Assembly (NCBI GenBank): GCA_024274705.1 | Contig: JAJSAL010000198.1 | Location: 1 to 59,755 of the forward strand | Direction of reading: 5' to 3' | Length of the DNA stretch: 59,755 bases | Origin: Spirochaetota bacterium | GTDB lineage: Bacteria > Spirochaetota > Spirochaetia > SPDA01 > JAJSAL01 | The notes under the pieces: model-generated | Databases searched by the model: none | Seen by the model: the letters and a program-made list of their open reading frames with translations, nothing else | Told to the model about the DNA's origin: nothing | Part shown: positions 26,876 through 34,395 of the stretch, piece after piece | Numbering within the stretch: position 1 is the first letter of the stretch | How the letters are laid out: the number at the start of each line of letters is the position of its first letter | Program-made: the position numbers and the translations under genes

Positions 26876-28315
26876 ATGAGCATTCTTACACTATCGCTCT
26901 TATCCCCGGCCGAAATAGAGGTCATTCATATGGACAGCCTGAAACTTATTGAAGATACCGGTTTTCGAACCGGTCACCCGGAAACCCTGAAACTCTTCAA
27001 AAAAGCCGGTGCCGTTGTCGACGAAAACACCGGCTCAGTTCGCCTACCCTCAAAATTAACCCGGGAACTTCTTGCCACGGCACCGGATACAGCCGAAGAA
27101 ACCGGTTTGAATGGAAAAGTTCTACAAGCCGGTGGAAAAAACCGTTACTATATGTCGCTTATTCTCGATCCCTTTGTGGTGGATTGGGATGAGGGTATAC
27201 GTAAACCGGAACTCGAGGATGTCCGCAGAAATACGATTGTCGGTGAAAGTCTAGACCGCGTGAATTCCATGATGCGCATGCAGTATCCAGTATCGGATAT
27301 TCCCGGTCCGGACAGCTGTTATAAAACCATGGAGACATTTCTCTGCAACACTACAAAGCATATCGCTGTATATCCTGTTTCGGAAAAAAATTGCAGGGAC
27401 TGGATGGACGCGGCTGCAGTCATTGCGGATTCGGCGGGATTACCGGTGAAAGAAACACCCCTTTTAAGCGTTGCGATGGCGGTGACCAGTCCCCTTCAGA
27501 TACATCCTCCCAATATTGAAATTATGAAACAGGCCATGGAACGATGCTACCCGGTAATACCCACGGTCTGTCCAATGGCCGGTACAACCTCCCCATATTC
27601 CATCGCCGGAACATTCATACAGGCGAATGTTGAATCACTGCTCCCCGTGCTGGTTGCGCAGCTTTACAAACCGGGGCATCCGGTTTTCTACGGGATGGGT
27701 CCTTCTGTTACCGATATGAAAACAGGGAAGGATCTATACTATCGCACGGAAAAGATGCTTTTCAAGATTATGGCTAATCAGATGGGGGAGTATTACCATC
27801 TTCCAACCTCCGGAGAAGCGGGAGGCACTCTCACGTACCGGGCGGACCCCCAGAATGGAGCGGAGAGCATCCTCTACCTCCTCGCTTCACACGGAACCCG
27901 GCAGAATATCATCGGCGGCCTCGGCAGTCTTGGGAATGCCAACGGGATGTCGACAGAGCAGATCATCATGCAGTGCGGATTGGTGGATATGGCGGAATAC
28001 CTCGCCCGGGGGGTCGATGTATCCGAAGAAAAACTCGGCCTCGATTCTATTCGCAGTGTCGGACCAGGTGGGAATTTTATGGAAGATAAACTTACCCTTT
28101 CCCTGCTGCGTGATAAAATAGAATTCTTCGACAGTCCGTATTTCGACTTAACCGGGGGATACGACGGCGAGAATACCGGTATTCTCGAAAAAGCACATCA
28201 ACTAGCCGCCGACCTTGTTTCCCGGTACAACCCGGGAATTTCTGGAAAGACCAGGGAAGCGATCTGCAAATTCTTTTATGATAAATATATGGATAAATCT
28301 ACGGCAGCCCTTTAG
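26876..28315 (+). CDS. Trimethylamine methyltransferase (MttB) superfamily protein, non-pyrrolysine type
   Basis: A 479-residue TIM-barrel protein of the MttB superfamily. There is no in-frame TAG, so it belongs to the non-pyrrolysine branch (MtgB-like), whose known members demethylate quaternary amines such as glycine betaine, carnitine or proline betaine using a corrinoid protein. Typical segments are HPETLKLFKKAGAVVDE, TVCPMAGTTSPYSIAGT and HGTRQNIIGGLGS. The ATG at 26876 follows GGAGG; an earlier in-frame start at 26864 overlaps that site. It stands alone downstream of its promoter and ends with a 4-base convergent overlap. No corrinoid protein gene is seen within the window. Confidence 0.87.
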   Translation: MSILTLSLLSPAEIEVIHMDSLKLIEDTGFRTGHPETLKLFKKAGAVVDENTGSVRLPSKLTRELLATAPDTAEETGLNGKVLQAGGKNRYYMSLILDPFVVDWDEGIRKPELEDVRRNTIVGESLDRVNSMMRMQYPVSDIPGPDSCYKTMETFLCNTTKHIAVYPVSEKNCRDWMDAAAVIADSAGLPVKETPLLSVAMAVTSPLQIHPPNIEIMKQAMERCYPVIPTVCPMAGTTSPYSIAGTFIQANVESLLPVLVAQLYKPGHPVFYGMGPSVTDMKTGKDLYYRTEKMLFKIMANQMGEYYHLPTSGEAGGTLTYRADPQNGAESILYLLASHGTRQNIIGGLGSLGNANGMSTEQIIMQCGLVDMAEYLARGVDVSEEKLGLDSIRSVGPGGNFMEDKLTLSLLRDKIEFFDSPYFDLTGGYDGENTGILEKAHQLAADLVSRYNPGISGKTREAICKFFYDKYMDKSTAAL

Positions 28316-29229
28316 GTTCCGGTGATCTCGCGGTAGATGTCCTTCGAGACCCGTTCACTCCATTTATCGATGATCTTGCGCCAGAGCGGTCCGGGTTTAC
28401 CGCTGCCCACGGGCATTCCGTTAATCTGAACGACCGGGCCCAGGCAGTATGGGGTACTGGGTATCCAGGCCTCGTCGGCATTAACGACATCGAAAAGCTG
28501 TATATCCCGCTCAAACCAGGGGATTCTCATTTCATCGAGAATTTCGAATAAGGTCACGAGACTGAGTCCCCGCAGTATGTTCGCGCCGGCCGGAGAAATC
28601 ACGGCCCCGCCCTTGAAAATCACAAAATTCGATCCCCCGGTTTCGGTAATATTGCCGTTGAGATCCAGAAAGAGGGGGATTGCACCGGGATCTCTCTGAC
28701 GGGCCTCCTGTTCACCTATCCACATGTGCAGCCGGTTACGATGTTTGATTTTTGATGACAGGGTAGCGGGTGGAATGTGACGTATGGAGGGTGTCGTACA
28801 GCGTGCCCCTTCCGTGAAAGTATTCCGCCAGAGTTCCACCGGTAACGGGAATGAATGCTGTACATAGGTCGGTTCAAGCTCTCCGGAACCGCCGGCGGAC
28901 CCGGCGTATATGAAGTTTGATCCCGCGGTCATATAATAGACCAGTCCCAGGTCTCTGCCTTCGTATAGTTTAAGATTATGTTCAATAATCCTTCTGCTGA
29001 TCTCTATACTTTCCCCGGTACCCACCGGCGGAGGTATACAGGCGTACTTGCAGGACTGGTAAAAACGCCTGATATGTTGTTCCATAAGGTATGGTTTTCC
29101 ATTGAACGTCCTTAAGAAATCCGTTACAGCGGCGCCGAGGACAATCCCCAGGTCGTATACGGGCAGCCGGCATTCACCGGCGGGAACAAAACTCCCCTTT
29201 AAATATGCAATGGGTTCATTATTCGTCAT
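28312..29229 (-). CDS. Class IV (branched-chain/D-amino-acid type) aminotransferase
   Basis: A 305-residue PLP fold-type IV enzyme. The Schiff-base lysine is in PATLSSKIKHRNRL, the cofactor phosphate segment is ITETGGSNFVIF and ILRGLSLVTLFEI follows. N-terminal AYLKGSFVPAGECRLPVYDLG is typical. Relatives are IlvE, D-alanine aminotransferase and aminodeoxychorismate lyase. The start overlaps the SDR gene stop (ATGA), so it belongs to the unit from 31818: SDR, Gfo/Idh/MocA, SDR, aminotransferase. Such a set could oxidise then transaminate a sugar-like compound. Confidence 0.85.
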   Translation of the reverse strand: MTNNEPIAYLKGSFVPAGECRLPVYDLGIVLGAAVTDFLRTFNGKPYLMEQHIRRFYQSCKYACIPPPVGTGESIEISRRIIEHNLKLYEGRDLGLVYYMTAGSNFIYAGSAGGSGELEPTYVQHSFPLPVELWRNTFTEGARCTTPSIRHIPPATLSSKIKHRNRLHMWIGEQEARQRDPGAIPLFLDLNGNITETGGSNFVIFKGGAVISPAGANILRGLSLVTLFEILDEMRIPWFERDIQLFDVVNADEAWIPSTPYCLGPVVQINGMPVGSGKPGPLWRKIIDKWSERVSKDIYREITGT

Positions 29230-30011
29230 TTCGCAGTATATCCTCCGTCCAGTGGTATGTTTGCCCCGGTAATATACAGTGATGCATCGGAAGCCAGGAA
29301 AACGATGCTGCCCATAAGATCGGTGTTATTAGCCAGCATGCCGAGCTGGGTCCGCCGGCTGTAATTCTTCACGAACTGCTCGGGATGTTTTTCCGAGTAG
29401 AGTCCGCCGGGGGAAATACAGTTAACCCGAATTCCGTAACGGCCGAAATAGCTGCCGCAGAAACGGGTAAAATTGATCATACCGCCCTTGTGAAAGAAGT
29501 AATCCGGTGCCCAGCCGTTCATATCGGTGCCGTCGTAGTTATGGTCCTCAACTCCGACCATTCCCATCATCGACCCGATATTGATAATGGAGCCTGATTT
29601 CCTGGGAATCATAACTTCCCCCACCGCCCTGGTGATAAGGAAGAGCCCCGTCGCGTTTATATGCATGCTCTCATCAAAGCTGGCGGCGTCGGATTCCCAG
29701 CCCTGCTTGACGGTCCTGGCAACAGCATTGTTTACCAGCACGTCAATCCGGTTCTCCCGTTCCGCAACCCGGTCGCGCAGGTCCTCGATCGACTTTTCGT
29801 CTCCCTGATCGAACTTGAGGGCGGTAACATCTCCGCCGTTGTTATTCAATTCATCGGCCACCTTTTGAAGCGCATCCATGTTTCGGGAAGCCATATAGGT
29901 TTTTGCTCCCGCCTCCGCCAAGGCCCGGGCACACTGCAATCCGTATCCACCGGCGCCCCCGGTGAGCAGCGCGACTTTTCCCTCCAGGGAAAACGATTGA
30001 AGCACTTTCAT
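29226..30011 (-). CDS. Short-chain dehydrogenase/reductase
   Basis: A 261-residue classical SDR. Coenzyme loop TGGAGGYGLQCARAL, DVLVNNAVA, then SIINIGSMMG. The usual catalytic Tyr-x3-Lys is replaced: the segment after the serine reads YDGTDMNGWAPDYFFHKGGMINFTR, where YFFHK provides tyrosine and lysine in the right spacing. C-terminus TGANIPLDGGYTA. Start ATG 30011, 12 bases after the Gfo gene stop. Confidence 0.88.
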   Translation of the reverse strand: MKVLQSFSLEGKVALLTGGAGGYGLQCARALAEAGAKTYMASRNMDALQKVADELNNNGGDVTALKFDQGDEKSIEDLRDRVAERENRIDVLVNNAVARTVKQGWESDAASFDESMHINATGLFLITRAVGEVMIPRKSGSIINIGSMMGMVGVEDHNYDGTDMNGWAPDYFFHKGGMINFTRFCGSYFGRYGIRVNCISPGGLYSEKHPEQFVKNYSRRTQLGMLANNTDLMGSIVFLASDASLYITGANIPLDGGYTAK

Positions 30012-30023
30012 TCCGTCACTCCT

Positions 30024-31016
30024 TTAAAGAATATTCCGCAGCATAATCTCTTTGCCGCCTTTATCCCTGCTCTGGATACCGGCGATAATCATCCGCATAA
30101 GTTCTTCGGTTTCCTCGTAGGGAAAGGGACGGATGCCGGTCCGAAGATATTTCACAAAAGCTTCCAGCTGGCTCTTGAATGAAAAAAAAGAATCCTTCAC
30201 AACCAGTTGGTCGGAGCCCTTTGTCCCGCAGAGGGACAATAATCCGAAACCGCCGTACATGTCGGCGGAAGCGATGCAAACTACGTCTATCCCCTTGCTG
30301 TGTTTAAAATGGACGACGTTCCTCTCATAGCTGCCGGTATTTGTTCCGGAGATATAACCGGGTCCGGTAATGGGGTAGACTGCTTCCAGAGCATGTATAC
30401 CGTAGGTCTCCCATTTTTTTGCCGTGGTGATGGATATAAACCGAAGTTCACCAAGGTTGCTGGTGGAAAGGCGATAGGGTAAAAACTCCTTGGTATAACG
30501 CATTGAACTCGAACTGAGAATCGGGTTGCCTTCGGCTGTCCAGTCATTGAATACTTCTAAATCTCCAGGGTTATCGACCATAGGCTTATCTATGAAAACC
30601 GGAACCCCGGCTTTAACAAAGGGCCTGGCCCGTTCAACATGTTCGGACCCGATATCCGTAGCTATGATCACAGCATCGACCTCACCGATTACATCCTCCG
30701 GGTTGTCCACCACATTCGGGATGAGAGAGCAGCGGGCGACATGCCCGGCGGTAAACTCCCCCTCACCGGTGCAGCAGATATGAGTAACCCTGGCCCCGGG
30801 GATTGTCAGGGTTTCCGGCGGCTGTTTATTCAGATATTCGGGAATTCCCGCGTAGGGGCACTCCCTGGTCATCAAGTCCCGGTCATAGCCGTTGAATATT
30901 GCACTCCAGGAATACGGATGTCCGTTACCCGGGGTCAATCCCAGAACGGCCAACCGGATGCTATCGCTTTTTACAAGCGGCTTGGTATTTGCATGTTCAG
31001 AAGATGCTTTCATCAT
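30024..31016 (-). CDS. Gfo/Idh/MocA-family oxidoreductase
   Basis: A 330-residue NAD(P)-dependent sugar dehydrogenase fold: the N-terminal Rossmann part contains IRLAVLGLTPGNGHPYSWS, an atypical glycine loop, and AVIIATDIGSEHVERARPF; the EKP-type motif is VFIDKPMVDNP. The glycine loop differs from the usual GxGxxG, so coenzyme binding may be altered. The ATG at 31016 has GGAGGG 6 bases upstream. It lies 25 bases downstream of the SDR gene at 31042. Confidence 0.84.
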   Translation of the reverse strand: MMKASSEHANTKPLVKSDSIRLAVLGLTPGNGHPYSWSAIFNGYDRDLMTRECPYAGIPEYLNKQPPETLTIPGARVTHICCTGEGEFTAGHVARCSLIPNVVDNPEDVIGEVDAVIIATDIGSEHVERARPFVKAGVPVFIDKPMVDNPGDLEVFNDWTAEGNPILSSSSMRYTKEFLPYRLSTSNLGELRFISITTAKKWETYGIHALEAVYPITGPGYISGTNTGSYERNVVHFKHSKGIDVVCIASADMYGGFGLLSLCGTKGSDQLVVKDSFFSFKSQLEAFVKYLRTGIRPFPYEETEELMRMIIAGIQSRDKGGKEIMLRNIL

Positions 31017-31041
31017 ATAGATCCCTCCACTGCAGGCTCCA

Positions 31042-31818
31042 CTACCAGGCGGTAACACCGCCGTCGACACTCAGTACCTGCCCTGTTATAAAAGACGCCT
31101 CATCGGAGGCTAAAAAAACAACCGCTCCCGCAACCTCTTCTCTGCGTCCGGTTCGGCCAAGCATGCTCTTCCGCTCCAGGTTAAGGATGAATTCACGATT
31201 ATCCTTATGGGCGGAGGACCAGGGAAACGCGCCGGGTGCGACAGCGTTCACGCGAATATTCCTCGGACCGAAATGCGCCGCAAGATACCGGGTCATCTGG
31301 ACCAGGGCCGCTTTGCCTGCACCGTATTCAATGGGATTGGGAACCAAGCCACCGGGATAATCGGAGGGGTTGGGTGCGATGATCCCATACATGGACGCAA
31401 AGTTTATGATGACACCGCCCTTTTTCATCTCGGAGGCACAGCGGCGGGCGAGGATAAAACTCGAGGTAATGTTCAGATGATTGACCCGGTCAAAATCATG
31501 GGAATCCAGCTCTTCCAGAGATTTTCCGGTTGTCCCGAAAGTTGCATTTACCAAAACGTCCAATCCGCCGAATCGTCTTACGACCTCGATCACGGCCTGG
31601 TCCACCGATTGCTCGGTACCGACATCAAAATGAACAATTGAAAAGCTCCCTGCAGGATAGGATGCTTTCAGGAACGATTCCGCTTCTTCCAGCCGTTCAG
31701 CCTTTATATCTCCGACTGCTACCCGGGCGCCCTGTTCCAGAAAAGCTTTACATACCGGCAGCCCCAGATATCCGGCGCCCCCGGCGAGAAAAACTGTTTT
31801 TCCATTTAATGAAAACAT
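31042..31818 (-). CDS. Short-chain dehydrogenase/reductase
   Basis: A 258-residue SDR with an unusual coenzyme loop (LAGGAGYLGLPV), LDVLVNATFG, a catalytic serine in NFASMYG and the Tyr-x3-Lys pair in EYGAGKAAL. It ends FITGQVLSVDGGVTAW. It is the intact paralogue of the broken SDR at 13993-14468, which shares the GGAGYL loop and the same C-terminus, so the two probably arose by duplication. First gene of a four-gene unit behind a promoter with a variant regulon operator. Confidence 0.88.
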   Translation of the reverse strand: MFSLNGKTVFLAGGAGYLGLPVCKAFLEQGARVAVGDIKAERLEEAESFLKASYPAGSFSIVHFDVGTEQSVDQAVIEVVRRFGGLDVLVNATFGTTGKSLEELDSHDFDRVNHLNITSSFILARRCASEMKKGGVIINFASMYGIIAPNPSDYPGGLVPNPIEYGAGKAALVQMTRYLAAHFGPRNIRVNAVAPGAFPWSSAHKDNREFILNLERKSMLGRTGRREEVAGAVVFLASDEASFITGQVLSVDGGVTAW

Positions 31819-31849
31819 AACCGTGTTACCTTTTTTTTAAACGAACTTT

Positions 31850-31862
31850 CCGGTTATACCGT
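31850..31862 (-). promoter_or_regulatory. Variant shared operator at the SDR unit
   Basis: Minus strand ACGGTATAACCGG: one base shorter in the centre than the GGTTATAACC core elsewhere, directly after the -10 box. Confidence 0.45.
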
Positions 31863-31863
31863 A

Positions 31864-31892
31864 TTATTAGTCAAGATTATCGTATGTCTCAA
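31864..31892 (-). promoter_or_regulatory. Promoter of the SDR/Gfo/SDR/aminotransferase unit
   Basis: Minus strand: TTGAGA, 17-base spacer, TAATAA, just downstream of the preceding gene's stop codon. Confidence 0.55.
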
Positions 31893-31893
31893 C

Positions 31894-32289
31894 TCATATT
31901 AATGTGAATTGAGGTTCTGTGGAAATTTCTTCAATAAGCTTCACGGCTGAAATTTCCTGCACTGAATTCCCCGACACCGCAATCCGTACGCTTCCCTCGG
32001 CTCCGCAGACCCCGCCCCCCGCGACAAGCTCAGCGGACGCGCCGGTTAAGAGAGTGACGGCATCAAGCTCGCAGAAGATCTCCCCTGGCACCGGGAAGAA
32101 TCGGCGGCGTAAAAAATTTTGAGATTGCCCGGTTTTTTTTAAAATTTCCTCGGCGACATACCCGTTCGTAGTCCCAGCTACGATTACCATGGTACCTGAT
32201 TCCAGGACCGAATTGACGGCCGGATGCAACGCCAGCGCTCTGGCAATCAGCTGCTTTCCGGCTGCGGGCGTAATAGTGAATTGCCTCAC
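31894..32289 (-). CDS. Small conserved protein, apparently internally deleted
   Basis: A 131-residue protein from the GTG at 32289 (AAGGAG 6 bases upstream; the frame extends further to 32349 without support). The N-terminal part (FTITPAAGKQLIARAL, VIVAGTTNGYVAEEILKK) and C-terminal part (PVPGEIFCELDAVTLLTGA, AGGGVCGAEGSVRIAVSG) resemble the two ends of an uncharacterised anaerobe protein that I recall as roughly 100 residues longer. The join reads FLRRRFFPVPGEIF, so an in-frame internal deletion is likely. Whether the remainder is functional is unknown. Confidence 0.55.
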   Translation of the reverse strand: MRQFTITPAAGKQLIARALALHPAVNSVLESGTMVIVAGTTNGYVAEEILKKTGQSQNFLRRRFFPVPGEIFCELDAVTLLTGASAELVAGGGVCGAEGSVRIAVSGNSVQEISAVKLIEEISTEPQFTLI

Positions 32290-32337
32290 TTTTTTCTCCT
32301 TTTTCTTCAGCTTACACTGAAAATCGATGACAGAAGA

Positions 32338-32366
32338 TTGCAACAACACACTTAATACTGTATAGT
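32338..32366 (+). promoter_or_regulatory. Sigma-70 promoter of the MFS gene
   Basis: TTGCAA, 17-base spacer, TATAGT, ending 20 bases before the ATG, so the leader is only about 14 bases. Confidence 0.65.
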
Positions 32367-32371
32367 TTTAA

Positions 32372-32387
32372 ATCGGTTATAACAATA
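32372..32387 (+). promoter_or_regulatory. Shared operator motif over the MFS transcription start
   Basis: ATCGGTTATAACAATA, 15 of 16 matches to the aminotransferase-unit site. It lies between the -10 box and the start codon, with its last base at the A of the ATG. Confidence 0.7.
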
Positions 32388-33610
32388 TGATATTAAAAAA
32401 GAATGGTTTTTTTCTCCTTATAATCACTATTTTAAACGACGCTGCTATTAATCTTATAGTTTTTTTTCTAACCCGGTATATGGCCGAACATGGGGCCGGC
32501 CTCATCAGACTCGGAATTGCCGGGGGGATTTTTTCGATATCCTTCGCCGTATCGAGTATTGTTTTTGGTGGTGTCTCCGATAAATCCGGAAGGAAAAAAA
32601 CGATTATTTACGGAATCGCCCTGATTTTTTTCGGAACGATAGGATGCCTGATTGTAGAACCTACGAGGTCGTTATTCTTTGTTTTTTTTGTATTCATCGG
32701 AATCTCCCCCGGCCTGGTTTATCCGGCTCTGATCGCCTGGCTGGGACAGGATACCGACCGTTTTTCCAATAGAGCTGTCTCCGGGAGATTGTTGCTATTC
32801 TGCCTTTCCTGGAACGCGGGTGTTGTTATCGGCATGATTACAGGCGGCCGGCTCTATCTGCTTCGTTACGACGGACCCATAATAGCATCGCTTATATTTC
32901 TCGGTATAAACTGTATTCTGATCCTCCTCTGTAAAGAAGAGACTGGAAAAGGAGGGCAGGAACGGTATATTGCGCCGCCCCCGGACTTTTCCGGGCAATC
33001 CGGAAAAGCACAAAAAGCACCGGGAGATTCGGATTTGTATAAGCGCCTGGGACGACTTACGGCATTGGGCTTTGCAGTCTCTATGAGCACTATACTCTAT
33101 CTGTTTCCGCAGGTCGCGGTTGAAATCGAACTTCCCGCAGATAAACATGGCATCATTATAGCACTGATGAGGGTCTCCGTGATCGGTACCTACCTGATAA
33201 TGCATTTTTACTCTTTCTGGAAATATAACCCGGCGGTACTTTTTATCACCGAAGGTGCGGGTGTAATCGGGCTGCTTTTAGTTTTTTTCACCAGGAACCT
33301 TTTTCTCATCAGTACGGGATTATTTTTAATTGGGATTTTAAGCGGCTACGGTTATTTCGCAGGCTTATATTACGGCAATAATGATCCCAATTCCTCCTGT
33401 ATGGGCCGGGACAGCGGCCTCCACCAGGGTTTCCTTGGTATCGGCGTTGCCGCAGGGTCGGTTATGGGAGGACTGATAGGGAAACAATTCGGTTCCGGGT
33501 ATCCCTTTCTATTATCCGCAATCATTCTTTCGTTGATAATCATCATACAGGGGCTCACCTTTATCTTGCGGAAAAAACCGGCGGGTTTCCCTCAAGCATG
33601 GTCCAGATAA
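32387..33610 (+). CDS. MFS transporter
   Basis: A 407-residue inner-membrane carrier with about 12 hydrophobic spans, a motif A-type loop after span 2 (VFGGVSDKSGRKKTIIYG) and a charged central loop (residues about 185-225). Substrate unknown; membership in the operator family suggests it moves the regulon's substrate or product. No Shine-Dalgarno sequence precedes the ATG because the operator occupies that stretch. Its 3' end overlaps the convergent gene at 33592 by 19 bases. Confidence 0.85.
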   Translation: MILKKNGFFLLIITILNDAAINLIVFFLTRYMAEHGAGLIRLGIAGGIFSISFAVSSIVFGGVSDKSGRKKTIIYGIALIFFGTIGCLIVEPTRSLFFVFFVFIGISPGLVYPALIAWLGQDTDRFSNRAVSGRLLLFCLSWNAGVVIGMITGGRLYLLRYDGPIIASLIFLGINCILILLCKEETGKGGQERYIAPPPDFSGQSGKAQKAPGDSDLYKRLGRLTALGFAVSMSTILYLFPQVAVEIELPADKHGIIIALMRVSVIGTYLIMHFYSFWKYNPAVLFITEGAGVIGLLLVFFTRNLFLISTGLFLIGILSGYGYFAGLYYGNNDPNSSCMGRDSGLHQGFLGIGVAAGSVMGGLIGKQFGSGYPFLLSAIILSLIIIIQGLTFILRKKPAGFPQAWSR

Positions 33611-34083
33611 CCATAAGGGTCACACAAAAGTTTTGCTCCTTCGGCAAACCGACTGGCTTTCTCCTCGGAGATATATACCCTGAAATTGCAGCGTGGTTCC
33701 GTTCGGGAAATGATGTCGTATACGGGAAAGTAGCCGATTTTTTTCATAAGAGGATTTATCCAGCCGGCACAGTGATCGCAGTACTGAATACACAGACCGG
33801 CATCGTTGTCCAGGTTTTTAGACAAGGACGGGCAGATATTCATCCTGATTTCAAAATAGTTTTCCGTTATCTCCAGGTCCATATCACAGTTTTCTTCAAT
33901 CTTGATCCGGTCCCAGTAATCGAACATACCCTGAAAGCCTTTCTCCCTGAAATGCGGGCCGATTATCGCCTCCTGTAAGGTACTGATCTCCAGCCAGTAA
34001 TCTTTTAATTCCTCCTGGCTTCGCTCTGCAAGCATTTTAAACAATTCATTATACATTCGAACAAAATGATCACTCGGCAGCAT
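33592..34083 (-). CDS. Uncharacterised cysteine-containing protein
   Basis: A 163-residue soluble protein whose family I cannot name with confidence. It has cysteines in EENCDMDLE, NICPSL, CIQYCDHCAGW, EPRCNFR and LLCDPYG, and the YCDHCAGWINPL element with a later C-x-F looks like a binding or catalytic site. The L-2-amino-thiazoline-4-carboxylate hydrolase-like family is one possible relation, not verified. It is encoded opposite the MFS gene and preceded by a structured intergenic region. Start ATG 34083; upstream TCGGAGGAGGAC-type purines provide a good ribosome-binding site. Confidence 0.65.
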   Translation of the reverse strand: MLPSDHFVRMYNELFKMLAERSQEELKDYWLEISTLQEAIIGPHFREKGFQGMFDYWDRIKIEENCDMDLEITENYFEIRMNICPSLSKNLDNDAGLCIQYCDHCAGWINPLMKKIGYFPVYDIISRTEPRCNFRVYISEEKASRFAEGAKLLCDPYGYLDHA

Positions 34084-34191
34084 GATGTCCTCCTCGGATA
34101 ATCATTTCATACTCGGGTCTCTTTCAAAACACGGCTAATCTGATTCTAACACATTTTCCGTAAGCAATTAAAGCCGGGGGGGGATGCGAAG

Positions 34192-34241
34192 TTATCCGGG
34201 AAACCGGAAAACCTTACCCGTTAGACGGTTCCGGGGGATAA
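34192..34241. other. Nested inverted-repeat element, possible structured RNA
   Basis: Three nested stems: TTATCC/GGATAA (34192-34197 with 34236-34241), CCGGAA/TTCCGG (34204-34209 with 34229-34234) and CCGT/ACGG (34218-34221 with 34225-34228). It is in the 308-base gap between divergent genes. It matches no riboswitch class I recognise. The remainder of the gap holds the promoter and small reading frame listed next, with nothing else convincing. Confidence 0.5.
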
Positions 34242-34244
34242 ACT

Positions 34245-34273
34245 TTGCTTTTGCACAATTTCTGAATTACACT
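34245..34273 (+). promoter_or_regulatory. Candidate promoter of the Gfo/Idh/MocA gene
   Basis: TTGCTT, 17-base spacer, TACACT, immediately right of the inverted-repeat element. Confidence 0.45.
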
Positions 34274-34305
34274 GGTAGAGATCTAAATACGCACAGGAGG
34301 AGTAA

Positions 34306-34395
34306 TTGACAATAACTTCGATCAGTGCCATAACGGACACGGCAAATACGGATGCCCTGGTGGAGGGACCCGTGTCCGGCAGGGAGGATGGGTGA
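34306..34395 (+). CDS. Short upstream reading frame (29 residues), translation-coupling candidate
   Basis: A TTG start preceded by AGGAGGAG opens a 29-codon frame whose TGA overlaps the GTG start of the dehydrogenase gene as GTGA. The peptide has no recognisable domain. It may be a leader or the leftover start of a deleted gene; I cannot tell which. Confidence 0.3.
   Translation: MTITSISAITDTANTDALVEGPVSGREDG

Noticed and set aside
26876-28315. Possible pyrrolysine-containing MttB
   Set aside because: No in-frame TAG exists; the gene is open through the whole length, so it belongs to the non-pyrrolysine branch.
34192-34241. Cobalamin or c-di-GMP riboswitch
   Set aside because: The conserved core sequences of those classes are absent; only the nested stems are supported.
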